DNA of 64,000 nt, taken from positions 186,001 through 250,000 of the forward strand of contig JBFLXY010000001.1 of the NCBI GenBank assembly GCA_040757055.1. The letters are read 5' to 3'. The notes below the pieces were generated by a model. That model worked only from the letters and a program-made list of their open reading frames with translations, was not told the origin of the DNA and made no database searches. This document shows positions 9,669 through 18,552 of this stretch, one piece after another; positions within the stretch are counted from its first letter, which is position 1, and each line of letters opens with the position of its first letter. Both the position numbers and the translations under genes were made by a program. This stretch comes from JAJZRJ01 sp040757055. Lineage in GTDB: Bacteria > Desulfobacterota > Desulfobulbia > Desulfobulbales > Desulfurivibrionaceae.

Positions 9669-10652
9669 ATGCCAAAAATGCGTTGCCTTCCCCTCCTTCT
9701 CCTCCTCGCCTTCCTGCATCTCCTTGCCGCCCCTGCCCTCGTTGCCGCCGATATTGTCGACCGGGTGGTCGCCGTGGTCAACGACGACGTCATCACCTTC
9801 TCCGAACTGAACCGCGAGGGCGCCGCGCTTTTCAAGCGCATTACCCAGCAGGCGCCGCCGGAACAGATCAATGCCGCCCTGCTCCAGGCCCGCCAGGAAA
9901 TCCTCTCCGGCCTCATCGACAAACTGATCGTGGAGCAGCGGGCCGCCAAGCTGGAGATCACCGTGAACGACGCCGAAATCGACGAGGCGATCGGCCGCAT
10001 TCTTGCCCGCAACAACATCAGCCGGGAAAAATTTCTCCATGACCTCCAGATGATGGGTTCCAGCGAAGCGCAGTACCGCAATACGCTGCGCGTCCAGATC
10101 CTGCAATCCAAGCTGGTCGGCCAGGAAATCCGCTCCAAGGTGGTCATCACCGAGGAGAAGGTGAAGGAATATTACGAGAAGAACTACACGGACAAGGTCG
10201 CGTCAGACTCCTACCACATCCTCCAGATGGGCTTCTCCTGGCAGGAAAGCACGCCGGCCGCCAAGGCCTCCGCCCTGGCCAGGGCGGAGGAGGCGCGGCG
10301 CCTGGTGCTCGGTGGCGACGATTTCCGCGTGGTGGCCAGGAAGATGTCCGACCTGCCATCCGCCTCCGATGGCGGGGATATCGGCGTCTTCAAAAAGGAA
10401 GAGCTCTCGCCGACCCTGAAGCAGCACGTGTTTTCCCTCGCCCCCGGACAGCTCAGCCCCATTGTAGAAACGCCGACCGGCTACCAGCTTTTCAAGCTGC
10501 TCTCGGACAAGGGCAACATCCGGGCACAACAGCCGCTGGACGCGGTGCGCGACGAGATCCGCGACCTGCTCTACCAGCAGGCCATGGATACCCAGTACAG
10601 CAAGTGGGTCAAGGAGCTGCGCGACGCAGCATACATAAAATCCATGCTGTAA
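9669..10652 (+). CDS. surA: SurA-type periplasmic chaperone / peptidylprolyl isomerase
   Basis: Periplasmic chaperone that escorts unfolded outer-membrane proteins to BamA, with a parvulin-type prolyl isomerase domain. The 327-residue protein begins with a signal peptide (residues about 1-28, CLPLLLLLAFLHLLAAP). It continues with the SurA N-terminal chaperone domain (DRVVAVVNDDVITFSEL, then IDKLIVEQRAAKLEI) and one PpiC/parvulin domain (about 170-275, with KMSDLPSASDGGDIGVFKKEEL). E. coli SurA has two parvulin domains; a single one is common in this group. I chose the ATG that gives a clean signal sequence, not upstream in-frame starts that fall inside mfd. Its place just after bamA and mfd supports an outer-membrane biogenesis role. 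Confidence 0.87.
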   Translation: MPKMRCLPLLLLLAFLHLLAAPALVAADIVDRVVAVVNDDVITFSELNREGAALFKRITQQAPPEQINAALLQARQEILSGLIDKLIVEQRAAKLEITVNDAEIDEAIGRILARNNISREKFLHDLQMMGSSEAQYRNTLRVQILQSKLVGQEIRSKVVITEEKVKEYYEKNYTDKVASDSYHILQMGFSWQESTPAAKASALARAEEARRLVLGGDDFRVVARKMSDLPSASDGGDIGVFKKEELSPTLKQHVFSLAPGQLSPIVETPTGYQLFKLLSDKGNIRAQQPLDAVRDEIRDLLYQQAMDTQYSKWVKELRDAAYIKSML

Positions 10653-10687
10653 TCCGCCTTCCCAACCCCAACGCGACCAGCCGCCAC

Positions 10688-12031
10688 ATGACCACCACAC
10701 CGGAGAACCCAGAGCCACAGGCAGACGCAGTTCCCGCCACGACCGAGTCCCTCGGCAGCCTGTTGCGCCGTGCCCGCCAGGGCAAACGGGTGGCGCTGGA
10801 GGTAGCGGCCAAGGACACCCGCATCCATGCCACCACCCTGAAGGCACTGGAGGAGGACAACCGCGGCGAGCTGCCCGCCGAGGTCTTCACCCGCGGCTTC
10901 ATCAAGATCTACGCCCAATATCTGGGCCTCAACCCGGACGAGGCCCTGCGGATGTATCTGGAACACCGGGGAGAAAAAACGGCCATCCCCAACGAAAAGG
11001 TCAATGCCCAGGAGGTGCTGGCCGGCGAGGCCATGGCCGAACCCCCAAGCTTCCACGCCGAACGCCACCTCTTCACCATCGCGGTGGTTGTCCTCATCGC
11101 CCTGATCCTCTATATGGGCTACAAGATCACCGCCCCGCCGCCTCCGCCGGCCGTACCGGAGACGCCCCGGATCGCCGAGTTCCCGCCGCAGCCTTCACCC
11201 GCGCCGGAGGCAATGGTGCCGGCGGAACAAATCGGCCAGATGGAGACGGCACCGGCCGAAACCCTGCCCGCAGCCACGCCGGAACAGGCCCCGGCCGCAG
11301 TCCCGCCGCCGGGGCCTGTTCCGGCTGCAGCACCGCAGACCCTTGCTCTTCAACCGCCGCGGCAGGCAACCCCGGCTGCCCCCCAGCCCCAATCCGCACC
11401 GGCAGCGGCTGTTCCGCCGAGCGTGGTCAAGACGCCGCAGCCAGCCCCCCAGGCAGCAGCGCTGCCCAAAACAGCCACGCCCGCATCCGCCACGGCAAAG
11501 ACCGCTCTCCCCGCCGCCCCGCCAGTCCCTCCCGCAGCAACCGCAGCGGCACCGGCCAGAACCGCTCCCGTTGCCGCGCAGCCGCCCGCCGCGGCGCCAA
11601 CCACGATGCCGCAGGCAACCACCGCAGCCAAGCCGCCGCTGAAGGAACTGGCCCCGCCGGGACCGATCAAGAAAGAAAAAACTGGCCCGGCAGTTTCCAC
11701 CGCCACGGCCCAGACGGAAAAACCGGAGCGGGAGCCGAATACCGCCGAAAAGCTGATCGCCGCCATCAAGCCGATGCGGCCGCCTTACGCCCTCGAAGCC
11801 ACTTTCCGCGAGGACACCTGGGTCCGCATCCAGGTGGACGGCGAGAAACCCAAACCCCAGTACTTCCGCGCCGGCGACAAGGCCTCCTGGCAGGCCAGCA
11901 GCAAAATCCAGCTCTTCATCGGCAATGCCGGCGGGGTGGACCTCACCCTCAACAACACCAAGCTGCCGCCGCTGGGCAAACCCGGCAACACCACCCGCAT
12001 CTCGATCCAGCCGCAGCCGGACCAGCGCTGA
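10688..12031 (+). CDS. RodZ-like membrane protein with N-terminal HTH and C-terminal DUF4115
   Basis: Bitopic membrane protein of the RodZ type, which links the MreB cytoskeleton to the cell-wall elongation machinery. The 447 residues comprise a cytoplasmic HTH_25 helix-turn-helix (about 20-95, LGSLLRRARQGKRVALEVAA), one membrane helix (about 128-146, LFTIAVVVLIALILYMGY), an extremely Ala/Pro-rich linker of more than 200 residues, and a C-terminal periplasmic beta domain (about 364-447, FREDTWVRIQVDG). The ATG lies 35 bases after surA. The next gene, recO, begins directly at its stop codon. In other bacteria such HTH proteins act in cell shape and not as DNA regulators; that this copy does so is inferred from architecture. 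Confidence 0.8.
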   Translation: MTTTPENPEPQADAVPATTESLGSLLRRARQGKRVALEVAAKDTRIHATTLKALEEDNRGELPAEVFTRGFIKIYAQYLGLNPDEALRMYLEHRGEKTAIPNEKVNAQEVLAGEAMAEPPSFHAERHLFTIAVVVLIALILYMGYKITAPPPPPAVPETPRIAEFPPQPSPAPEAMVPAEQIGQMETAPAETLPAATPEQAPAAVPPPGPVPAAAPQTLALQPPRQATPAAPQPQSAPAAAVPPSVVKTPQPAPQAAALPKTATPASATAKTALPAAPPVPPAATAAAPARTAPVAAQPPAAAPTTMPQATTAAKPPLKELAPPGPIKKEKTGPAVSTATAQTEKPEREPNTAEKLIAAIKPMRPPYALEATFREDTWVRIQVDGEKPKPQYFRAGDKASWQASSKIQLFIGNAGGVDLTLNNTKLPPLGKPGNTTRISIQPQPDQR

Positions 12032-12793
12032 ATGTCCCTCCGCCAGACCCTCGCCGTGGTTCTGCAGGTCATGGACCACGGCGATGCCGACAAGATCGTC
12101 ACCTGCTACAGCAAAGAGACGGGGAAGCTCTCCGGCATCGCCAAAGGCGCGAAGCGGAGCAAGAAGCGGTTCGTCAACAAGCTGGAGCCCTTTTCGCTCC
12201 TGGATCTTTCCTATGCCGAAAGCCGCACCAGTTCACTGATGCGGCTCGACCAGGCTGAGCTGGTCAGCGCCTTTCCCACCCTGCGCACCGACTATGGCCG
12301 CTATACCGCCGCCGCCCTGCTCTGTGAGCAGATGCTCCAGTGGACCAGGGAACACGACGCCGACCCGGACCTCTTTGCCCTGCTCCGCTGGGCCCTCACC
12401 AGCCTCGAACAGGGGCAGCCATCCTTTGCCACCGTGATCCTCTTCGAGATCCGCATGCTCGACCTCCTGGGCTACCGACCCAACCTCTCCGGCTGCCTGC
12501 GCTGCGGCGACCTCACTCCGGCCCGGCGCCCCTACCACTTCAGCACCAGCAAGAGCGGCCTCATCTGCAAAACCTGCAACCGCGACACCGAGCACGGCCA
12601 GGTGCCGGTGTCGCTGGAAACGGCGAAGCTGCTCCATGCGGCCCAGCACATGGCCGGCAGCAAACTCGACCGCCTGCATTTCTCCGCCGATGCGGTTCGC
12701 GAATCACTCACCCTGCTGCGCCGCTATGACCATCACCTGCTCCAGCGGGAGATCAACTCCTGGCCCCTTTTCCTGGCCACGCTCACGGCATAA
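12032..12793 (+). CDS. recO: DNA repair protein RecO
   Basis: Mediator of the RecF pathway that helps load RecA on SSB-coated single-stranded DNA and anneals strands. The 253-residue protein has an N-terminal OB fold (VVLQVMDHGDADKIVTCYS and GKLSGIAKGAKRSKKRF), a central helical region, and a zinc ribbon with two CxxC pairs about 25 residues apart (CLRC near 153 and CKTC near 179). Its length matches the family. The ATG follows immediately on the stop of the RodZ-like gene, so the two are translationally linked. It ends the plus-strand run and converges on the flavoprotein gene, with a hairpin between them. Confidence 0.93.
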   Translation: MSLRQTLAVVLQVMDHGDADKIVTCYSKETGKLSGIAKGAKRSKKRFVNKLEPFSLLDLSYAESRTSSLMRLDQAELVSAFPTLRTDYGRYTAAALLCEQMLQWTREHDADPDLFALLRWALTSLEQGQPSFATVILFEIRMLDLLGYRPNLSGCLRCGDLTPARRPYHFSTSKSGLICKTCNRDTEHGQVPVSLETAKLLHAAQHMAGSKLDRLHFSADAVRESLTLLRRYDHHLLQREINSWPLFLATLTA

Positions 12794-12826
12794 AAAATGC
12801 GTCCGGCCCCGCATCGTGCCGGACGC
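12791..12826 (-). terminator. Rho-independent terminator for the flavoprotein gene
   Basis: The inverted repeat GCGTCCGGC / GCCGGACGC is perfect over 9 base pairs with a 10-base loop. On the minus strand it is followed by ATTTTTTA, the normal layout for intrinsic termination. It lies 30 bases past the stop of the minus-strand flavoprotein gene and just after recO. On the plus strand there is no T-run after the stem. Confidence 0.75.
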
Positions 12827-12856
12827 TCCTGCTCGCCATTCTGACGAGAGCGAAAA

Positions 12857-13432
12857 CTAGCCGCGCACCTTCTCCAGCAGCCACGCCATGTTCCGGCCCA
12901 GCTCCTTCATGGTCTTGACCCCTTCCTCGTCGTTGGCCACCTCGCCTGGTTCCCGGCCGATACCGACATTCCAGTAGGAAGAGCCCACCACGATCATCTG
13001 GCCGATGAGAAAAAAGGCGTTGAGCGAACTGAAAACGTGGTAGGCCCCGGCACGCCGCACCGCCACCACCCCGGCTCCAACCTTGCGCTGGAACATGTCA
13101 CCGTTGGCGCGGGAGACCATGCCGCACCGCTCGATGAGCGCCTTCATGCTGGCCGAGACATCGGCGAAATAGGTGGGCGAGCCGAGGAGAATGCCGTCTG
13201 CCGCCTCCATTTTCGCGATGCAGTCGTTGATGATGTCATGCCCTACCGCGCAGCGCTGGTTTTTTTCCTTGAAGCACTTGTAGCAGGCAATGCAGCCCTG
13301 CACCGGCTTGCCGGCCAGCTCCACCAGTTCAGTCTCGATGCCGGCAGCCTTGAGCTCGGCCAGGGCCAGATTCAGAAGCTGTGCGGTATTGCCGCCCTTG
13401 CGGGCACTGCCGGAAAATGCCACCACTTTCAT
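12857..13432 (-). CDS. Iron-sulfur flavoprotein (NADPH-dependent FMN reductase family)
   Basis: Flavodoxin-fold redox protein. The N-terminus VVAFSGSARKGGNTAQLL is the FMN phosphate-binding loop, and GSPTYFADVSASMKALIER is the second typical flavin-binding stretch. Between them GCIACYKCFKEKNQRCAVGHD carries the compact cysteine pattern C-x2-C-x2-C-x7-C, which binds a [4Fe-4S] cluster in the iron-sulfur flavoprotein (Isf) family of anaerobes, proposed to detoxify oxygen or peroxide. At 191 residues the size fits. The gene is single, on the minus strand, with its own terminator, converging on recO and downstream of glgP. The exact electron partner cannot be told from sequence. Confidence 0.85.
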   Translation of the reverse strand: MKVVAFSGSARKGGNTAQLLNLALAELKAAGIETELVELAGKPVQGCIACYKCFKEKNQRCAVGHDIINDCIAKMEAADGILLGSPTYFADVSASMKALIERCGMVSRANGDMFQRKVGAGVVAVRRAGAYHVFSSLNAFFLIGQMIVVGSSYWNVGIGREPGEVANDEEGVKTMKELGRNMAWLLEKVRG

Positions 13433-13485
13433 AAGACAACCTCCTTCCTGACGGAACGATGCGCCGGACCACGGCGCGGCCCGAT

Positions 13486-15960
13486 TCAGTCGAGCCGCAC
13501 CCCCCAGATTTCCTCGGCATACTCACGGATGGTACGGTCGGTGGAAAATTTCCCCATGCGGGCCACGTTGAGGATCGACCGCTTGGTCCAGGCCGGACGG
13601 TCGAGATAGAGCTGGCCCACCTCCTGCTGGCAACGGCAGTAATCCTCCAGATCGAGCAGCAGCAGATAGGGGTCGCGGGGGGTGAGCAGCGCCTCGACAA
13701 TGGGGGTGAAGAGATAGGTGTCGCCCCTGCTGAAGGCGCCGTTCCGGATGCTGTCCACCGCCGCGCGTACCTCGGCATTGTTGCGGTAGACCTGCTCCGG
13801 TGTCCGGCTCGGCCGCTGCCGCTCGCTGGCCACCTCGTCGGCGGTCAGCCCGAAGATGAAGATGTTCTCCGCTCCCACCTCTTCACGGATCTCGATGTTG
13901 GCGCCATCCAGGGTGCCGATGGTGAGCGCGCCGTTCAAGGCCAGCTTCATGTTGCCGGTGCCCGAGGCCTCGGTGCCGGCGGTGGATATCTGCTCGGAAA
14001 GATCGGCGGCCGGGATGATCTTTTCCGCCAGCGACACCCCGTAGTTGGGGATGAAGACCACCCGCAGCCGCTTGCCGGTCAAGGGATCGCTGTTCACCAC
14101 CTCGGCCACCGAGGTGATGAGCTTGATGATCAGCTTGGCCCGCGCGTAAGACGGCGCCGCCTTGCCGGCAAAGATCACGGTACGCGGCGGCGCGCCCTGT
14201 TCCCGGCCGTGGATGATGCGGTGGTAGAGGATGATGACGTGGAGGATGTTCAACAGCTGCCGCTTGTACTCGTGGATGCGCTTGACATGCACGTCGAAGA
14301 GGCTTCCCGGATCGACCTCCACCCCGCAGGCCTGCCGGATGTGCTGGGCCAGCCGCTCCTTGTTGGCCAGCTTTACCGCCTGCCAGCGCTGCTGGAATTT
14401 CTTGACGCCGGCGTGACGCTCCAGCTGGCGCAGGGCCTCCAGGTTGGTCACCCAGGTGCCGCCGACGGTGTCGGTAATCAGACCGGCCAGACCGGGATTG
14501 CACTTGAGCAGCCAGCGCCGCTGGGTGATGCCGTTGGTCTTGTTGTTGAAACGACTCGGATAGAGCTGATGGAAGTCGTGGAAGATGCGGGTACGCATCA
14601 GGTGGGAGTGCAACGCCGCCACGCCGTTCACCGAATGGCTGCCGACAATGGCCAGATGCGCCATGCGCACCCTTTTGACCGGCCCCTCCTCGATGAGCGA
14701 CATCTCGCGGAGCTTGCCCACGTCGTCGGGGAAATGCGCCGCCACCTCCTGCAAAAAGTGGTGGTTGATCTCGTAGATGATCTCCAGATGGCGCGGCAGC
14801 ATGCGGCCGAGAAGCTCCACCGGCCAGGTCTCCAGGGCCTCGGGCATCAGGGTGTGGTTGGTGTAGCCGAAGGTATTGACGCAGAGTCGCCAGGCCTTTT
14901 CCCAAGGCACCCCTTCCACGTCGACCAGCAGCCGCATCAGTTCCGGGATGGCGATGCTGGGGTGGGTATCGTTCAACTGCACCGCCACCGAATCGCTGAA
15001 CTGCTCGAAGGACTCGTGCTTCTTCTTGTAGCGGCGCAGGATGTCCTGGAAGGTGGCGGCCACGAAGAAATACTGCTGCTTGAGCCGGAGCTGCTGGCCC
15101 TCGCGGATGTCGTCCGAAGGGTAGAGCACCTTGGAGATGGTCTCGGACTGCACCTTGGTCTGCACTGCCGCGATGTAGTCGCCGCGGTTGAAGGAGACCA
15201 GGTCGAGTTCGCGCGAGGCGAGGGCGGTCCACAGCCGCATGTTGATGACGGTGTCGTTGCTGAAACCCGGCACCAGCACGTCGCAAGCCATGGCCATCAC
15301 CTCTTCGCTGTCGACCCATTCACTGCGCAGCACGCCCTGGGCGTCGCGGTAGCGGTGGACCCGGCCGTAGAACTGCACCGGATAGAGATTCCATGGCCGC
15401 TCGAACTCCCACGGCGTGCCGTAGCGGAGCCAGCTGTCCGGATGCTCGACCTGATAGCCATCGACCAGCCGTTGATAGAAGAGGCCGTATTCGTAGCGGA
15501 TGCCGTAGCCATAGGCCGGCACCCCGAGAGTGGCCATGGAGTCGAGAAAGCAGGCGGCGAGCCGGCCCAGGCCGCCGTTGCCCAGCGCCGCGTCCTCCTC
15601 CTCCTCGCGAATCTCCTCGAGATCGTATCCCATCTCGGTCATCACCTCGGCCACCTCGTCGTAAAGGCCAAGGTTGATGAGCGAGTTGCCCAGCGAGCGG
15701 CCGACGAGAAACTCCAGGGAGAGGTAGTAGACCCGTTTGCTGTGTTTGGCGTAAAAGCTCTTCTGGGTGCTGATCCACCGCTCGATGAGAAAATCGCGCA
15801 CGGTATAGGCCAGGGCCTTGTACATCTCCCGGTTGCCCGCCCGCTGCGGATCACGCCCCAGGAAACTCAACAGGTGATGGTTGATGGTCTTCTTCAGGTC
15901 CTCATGGGAGAGGCTCGCGCGGATGGTACAGTATGGGCCTTTCGGTGTCTTGCTTCCCAT
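13486..15960 (-). CDS. glgP: Glycogen/starch/alpha-glucan phosphorylase
   Basis: Releases glucose-1-phosphate from storage polysaccharide using pyridoxal phosphate. The protein has 824 residues, the normal size for the GT35 family. Recognisable are YYLSLEFLVGRSLGNSL, ALGNGGLGRLAACFLDSMAT and the C-terminal cofactor stretch EASGTGNMKLALNGALTIG, whose lysine (NMK) is the expected Schiff-base residue. Longer in-frame starts exist upstream, but the chosen ATG has AGGGA at good spacing and gives the usual N-terminus. It lies between the Isf-type gene and the CCA-type nucleotidyltransferase. No other glycogen gene is in the window. Confidence 0.95.
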   Translation of the reverse strand: MGSKTPKGPYCTIRASLSHEDLKKTINHHLLSFLGRDPQRAGNREMYKALAYTVRDFLIERWISTQKSFYAKHSKRVYYLSLEFLVGRSLGNSLINLGLYDEVAEVMTEMGYDLEEIREEEEDAALGNGGLGRLAACFLDSMATLGVPAYGYGIRYEYGLFYQRLVDGYQVEHPDSWLRYGTPWEFERPWNLYPVQFYGRVHRYRDAQGVLRSEWVDSEEVMAMACDVLVPGFSNDTVINMRLWTALASRELDLVSFNRGDYIAAVQTKVQSETISKVLYPSDDIREGQQLRLKQQYFFVAATFQDILRRYKKKHESFEQFSDSVAVQLNDTHPSIAIPELMRLLVDVEGVPWEKAWRLCVNTFGYTNHTLMPEALETWPVELLGRMLPRHLEIIYEINHHFLQEVAAHFPDDVGKLREMSLIEEGPVKRVRMAHLAIVGSHSVNGVAALHSHLMRTRIFHDFHQLYPSRFNNKTNGITQRRWLLKCNPGLAGLITDTVGGTWVTNLEALRQLERHAGVKKFQQRWQAVKLANKERLAQHIRQACGVEVDPGSLFDVHVKRIHEYKRQLLNILHVIILYHRIIHGREQGAPPRTVIFAGKAAPSYARAKLIIKLITSVAEVVNSDPLTGKRLRVVFIPNYGVSLAEKIIPAADLSEQISTAGTEASGTGNMKLALNGALTIGTLDGANIEIREEVGAENIFIFGLTADEVASERQRPSRTPEQVYRNNAEVRAAVDSIRNGAFSRGDTYLFTPIVEALLTPRDPYLLLLDLEDYCRCQQEVGQLYLDRPAWTKRSILNVARMGKFSTDRTIREYAEEIWGVRLD

Positions 15961-16136
15961 CGGCTTCCCTCGTTCGTTCCTGCGGGCTGGGTCGGTTTCC
16001 GCTCTTACAGGATACTGACAAAAGTCATCCATGGCCTTTCCGCGGAAGTGCATTCCGCGAGTTCTCACAGACTGCCGAAAAACAAGTTTTTCAACGGCCT
16101 GCCAAAGCGTACCTTGGCGGCGCAGAGGCCGTCAAA

Positions 16137-17603
16137 TCATTTCTCCCCGTTCTGCTCCGCCACCAGCAGCCGCACCCAGGCCACCGCCTCCTCCCGTGTC
16201 CGCACCGCGCCCTCCACCTGCGCCTGTTCCAGCCGGCTGAGGATGGCCCCCATCCGCGGGCCGGGGGAGAGGGCGAACAGCGCCTGCAGATCGTGGCCGT
16301 TCAGCAGCAGTGGACCGGCCAGCACCGGCCGGACCCGGCTTTCATAAACCTGCATCACCTCGGCATAGAGTTCGGCCAGCGACGCCTCCATGCCCGGCGG
16401 CTTGCCCGGCCCTTCGCCGGCCAGACTGTCGGCCATGGCCAGCAGAAAAAGTCCGGACAGATCGGCGCCGATGGCCTTGATCAGCTTGAGGCAGGCCCGC
16501 GGGGTAATGCCGGTCTTGAGCCGGGCGTTGTTGAGGTGGAAGGGCCACATGTGATGGGCGATGAGCCGGCCGACCTGCTCGCGCTTTTCGCGGCTGAAAC
16601 GTAGGCGGTGCGCGGCCTCGTCGAAGAGTTCGCGGCCGGCACGGTCATGGTTGTAGAAAGTGATGCGCCCCTCCCGCACGGCAAAGCGGGACGGTTTGCC
16701 CACATCGTGGAACAGGGCGGCCCAGGCAAGATGGAGCCGATGGCGCGGTTCGGTCAGGTAGTCCACAAGCGCCGCCGGGGCGGTGAAGAAGCGTTCCGGA
16801 CCGGCGCAGACCTCGGCAAGGCAGGCCACCGCGCGCAGGCTGTGGGCAAAGACATCGAGATGGTGGCTCGCCGGTTGGGCCATGCCCACCGCAGGGCGCA
16901 GTTCGGGCAGCACCTCGAAGAGCAACCCGCTTGCGGCCATCTGCTCCAGCACCGCCGCCGCCCGGGGAGAGGCCAGAATGCGGTCCAGTTCGGAGGCGAT
17001 CCGTTCCACCGCGCTCCGGCCGATCAGGGCCCGTTCCTCCCCGATCCGTTCAGCGGTCTCCGGCGTCAGGGCAAACCCCAGGGTGGCGCAAAAACGGTAG
17101 GCCCGCAACAGGCGCAGGGGGTCGCGACGAAAGGCCTCCGGAGCCGGGGTGCGGATCAGGCGCGCCGTCAGATCACGCATCCCGCCGGTGGGGTCGATGA
17201 GGGTGTGGGGTGGAGCCAGGCCGGTGCCATCGCTGGCAAGCGCCACGGCCATGGCGTTGATGGTGAAATCCCGGCGGCCGAGGTCCTCGGCAATGGTCTG
17301 CGTTTCTTCCCGAAAGCTGGCGATGTCGAGGCAATACCCCTGCCAGATCACCCGGGCCGCCTCCTCTTCGGCGTCGAGCAGGACGAAGGCGCCGCCCAGT
17401 CGCCTGGACAGCTTGCGGGCCAAGGCAACGGCATCGCAGGGTACGGTGAAATCGAGGTCCTGGGCGGCGGTACCCAGCAGCCAGTCGCGTACCGCACCGC
17501 CGCTCACATACCACGGCAACCCGCTCAGCCGGACCAGCTCGCCCAGGGCCGCCCGCAGCCGGGGCGGATAGCGTTGCAGCCAGTCCCGGTCAAGGGTGGC
17601 CAT
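16137..17603 (-). CDS. CCA-adding/poly(A) polymerase family nucleotidyltransferase with HD domain
   Basis: Class II tRNA nucleotidyltransferase-type enzyme, probably adding or repairing part or all of the 3' CCA end of tRNAs. The nucleotidyltransferase head has YVSGGAVRDWLLG near residue 35, the metal-binding DLDF shortly after, and GRRDFTINAMAVAL (basic RRDF motif). The RNA-binding middle part follows (about 150-230), then an HD phosphohydrolase domain with ALFHDVGKPSRF. Length is 488. Some bacteria divide the task between separate CC- and A-adding enzymes, so the exact specificity and the symbol (cca or pcnB) are left open. Its start overlaps the end of folE2 by 14 bases. Confidence 0.87.
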   Translation of the reverse strand: MATLDRDWLQRYPPRLRAALGELVRLSGLPWYVSGGAVRDWLLGTAAQDLDFTVPCDAVALARKLSRRLGGAFVLLDAEEEAARVIWQGYCLDIASFREETQTIAEDLGRRDFTINAMAVALASDGTGLAPPHTLIDPTGGMRDLTARLIRTPAPEAFRRDPLRLLRAYRFCATLGFALTPETAERIGEERALIGRSAVERIASELDRILASPRAAAVLEQMAASGLLFEVLPELRPAVGMAQPASHHLDVFAHSLRAVACLAEVCAGPERFFTAPAALVDYLTEPRHRLHLAWAALFHDVGKPSRFAVREGRITFYNHDRAGRELFDEAAHRLRFSREKREQVGRLIAHHMWPFHLNNARLKTGITPRACLKLIKAIGADLSGLFLLAMADSLAGEGPGKPPGMEASLAELYAEVMQVYESRVRPVLAGPLLLNGHDLQALFALSPGPRMGAILSRLEQAQVEGAVRTREEAVAWVRLLVAEQNGEK

Positions 17604-18552
17604 GGCCGGAATCGGCCGCCAGGATGGCGCCGATGGTGGTGTCGAGCCGGCAGCGCACGTCGTGGATATGGATGCTTTCCTGGCTCAGGGATTCGATCAC
17701 CACCCGGGCCGTGGCCGGCAGGCGCTCTGCGAAGGCGCGCGCCGCCTCCCGGGCTACCTCGCGCACCGCGTCTTCGGCGAATTGCGGATGGAGATGGGAT
17801 TGCAGCACGATCTCCGCCTCGTCCGGCCGCTTGAGCAGATCCTGGGTGGCGTGAAGCGCGGAGGCAAGGCAGGCGACCAGTTCGTCGTAGCCCGGCGTGC
17901 CCCCGCTTGCCGCCAAGGTGAGGGTGGTACGGGAACGCTGGGAGTGGGTGGGCTGCGGCGACTCGCCGGCCCGTTCGCCGAAAAGCGCCCGGTTGTAAGC
18001 CTGGGTGCAAGGACAGGCGGTGATGTGATGAATGGAGGCGCCGACCATCACCTGCTCGCGCACCGTGAGCCCCTGCCGCTCCACCTCCACCGCGGCGCTG
18101 ATCTCGATGGTGTCGAGGGAGGTGCGGTTGCTCACCGTGGTCTCCCGCAGCAGGGGCAGCTTGCCATGGAGCAGCAAGGCGCCGCGACTGGCCTGCTGGC
18201 GGTCGAGCATGGTGCGGGCCAGTTCCAGCCCATATCCGCGCAGGTCGTCGAACCGGCGCTGGTGCAGGCTGGTCATCGCCTCCTCCAGCCGCGACATGTG
18301 AATGCCCCGGCGATGACCCGCCAGATCCACATGCATGGCGGCGGCAAAAGGCAGGGTGCCCTGGGGCAGCGTCACCCAGACGGTCTTGCCGCTGATCCCC
18401 ACCTCGGAGATGGGCAACAGAACGGAGGGCCGCTCCTCCGGCACGTCGATGCCAACGGCCAGCACCCGCTCATGGTCGGTCGCGGAAAAACGGCTGCTCA
18501 CACCAGATTGTCCCGTTTCAGGGAGAGGTACCACTCGTGCACGGTTGTCCAT
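17590..18552 (-). CDS. folE2: GTP cyclohydrolase FolE2 (type IB)
   Basis: Converts GTP to 7,8-dihydroneopterin triphosphate, the entry point for folate and for 7-deazapurine tRNA modification; FolE2 is the metal-flexible alternative to FolE. Family features are GIHMSRLEEAM, VSNRTSLDTIEISAAVEVERQ and the metal-site cysteine in ITACPCTQAYN. The start is uncertain. The ATG used here has AAGGAA at ideal spacing and lies 55 bases inside the glycosyltransferase gene (320 residues). A GTG sharing the GTGA overlap with that gene's stop at 18501 (303 residues) is also plausible and closer to the usual length. The gene is coupled by overlap to both neighbours. Confidence 0.9.
   Translation of the reverse strand: MDNRARVVPLPETGQSGVSSRFSATDHERVLAVGIDVPEERPSVLLPISEVGISGKTVWVTLPQGTLPFAAAMHVDLAGHRRGIHMSRLEEAMTSLHQRRFDDLRGYGLELARTMLDRQQASRGALLLHGKLPLLRETTVSNRTSLDTIEISAAVEVERQGLTVREQVMVGASIHHITACPCTQAYNRALFGERAGESPQPTHSQRSRTTLTLAASGGTPGYDELVACLASALHATQDLLKRPDEAEIVLQSHLHPQFAEDAVREVAREAARAFAERLPATARVVIESLSQESIHIHDVRCRLDTTIGAILAADSGHGHP

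Noticed and set aside
11127..11650. Repetitive Ala/Pro codons in the RodZ-like gene as a DNA repeat
   Set aside because: They are irregular codon runs of a low-complexity linker without a fixed repeating unit.
16041..16059. Perfect hairpin CGCGGAA / TTCCGCG between the CCA-type gene and glgP
   Set aside because: No T-run follows the stem on either strand, so I do not call it a terminator; it may be an mRNA structure.
13459..16347. Long plus-strand frame opposite glgP
   Set aside because: The minus strand encodes a complete glycogen phosphorylase with its cofactor motif; the plus frame has no recognisable domain.
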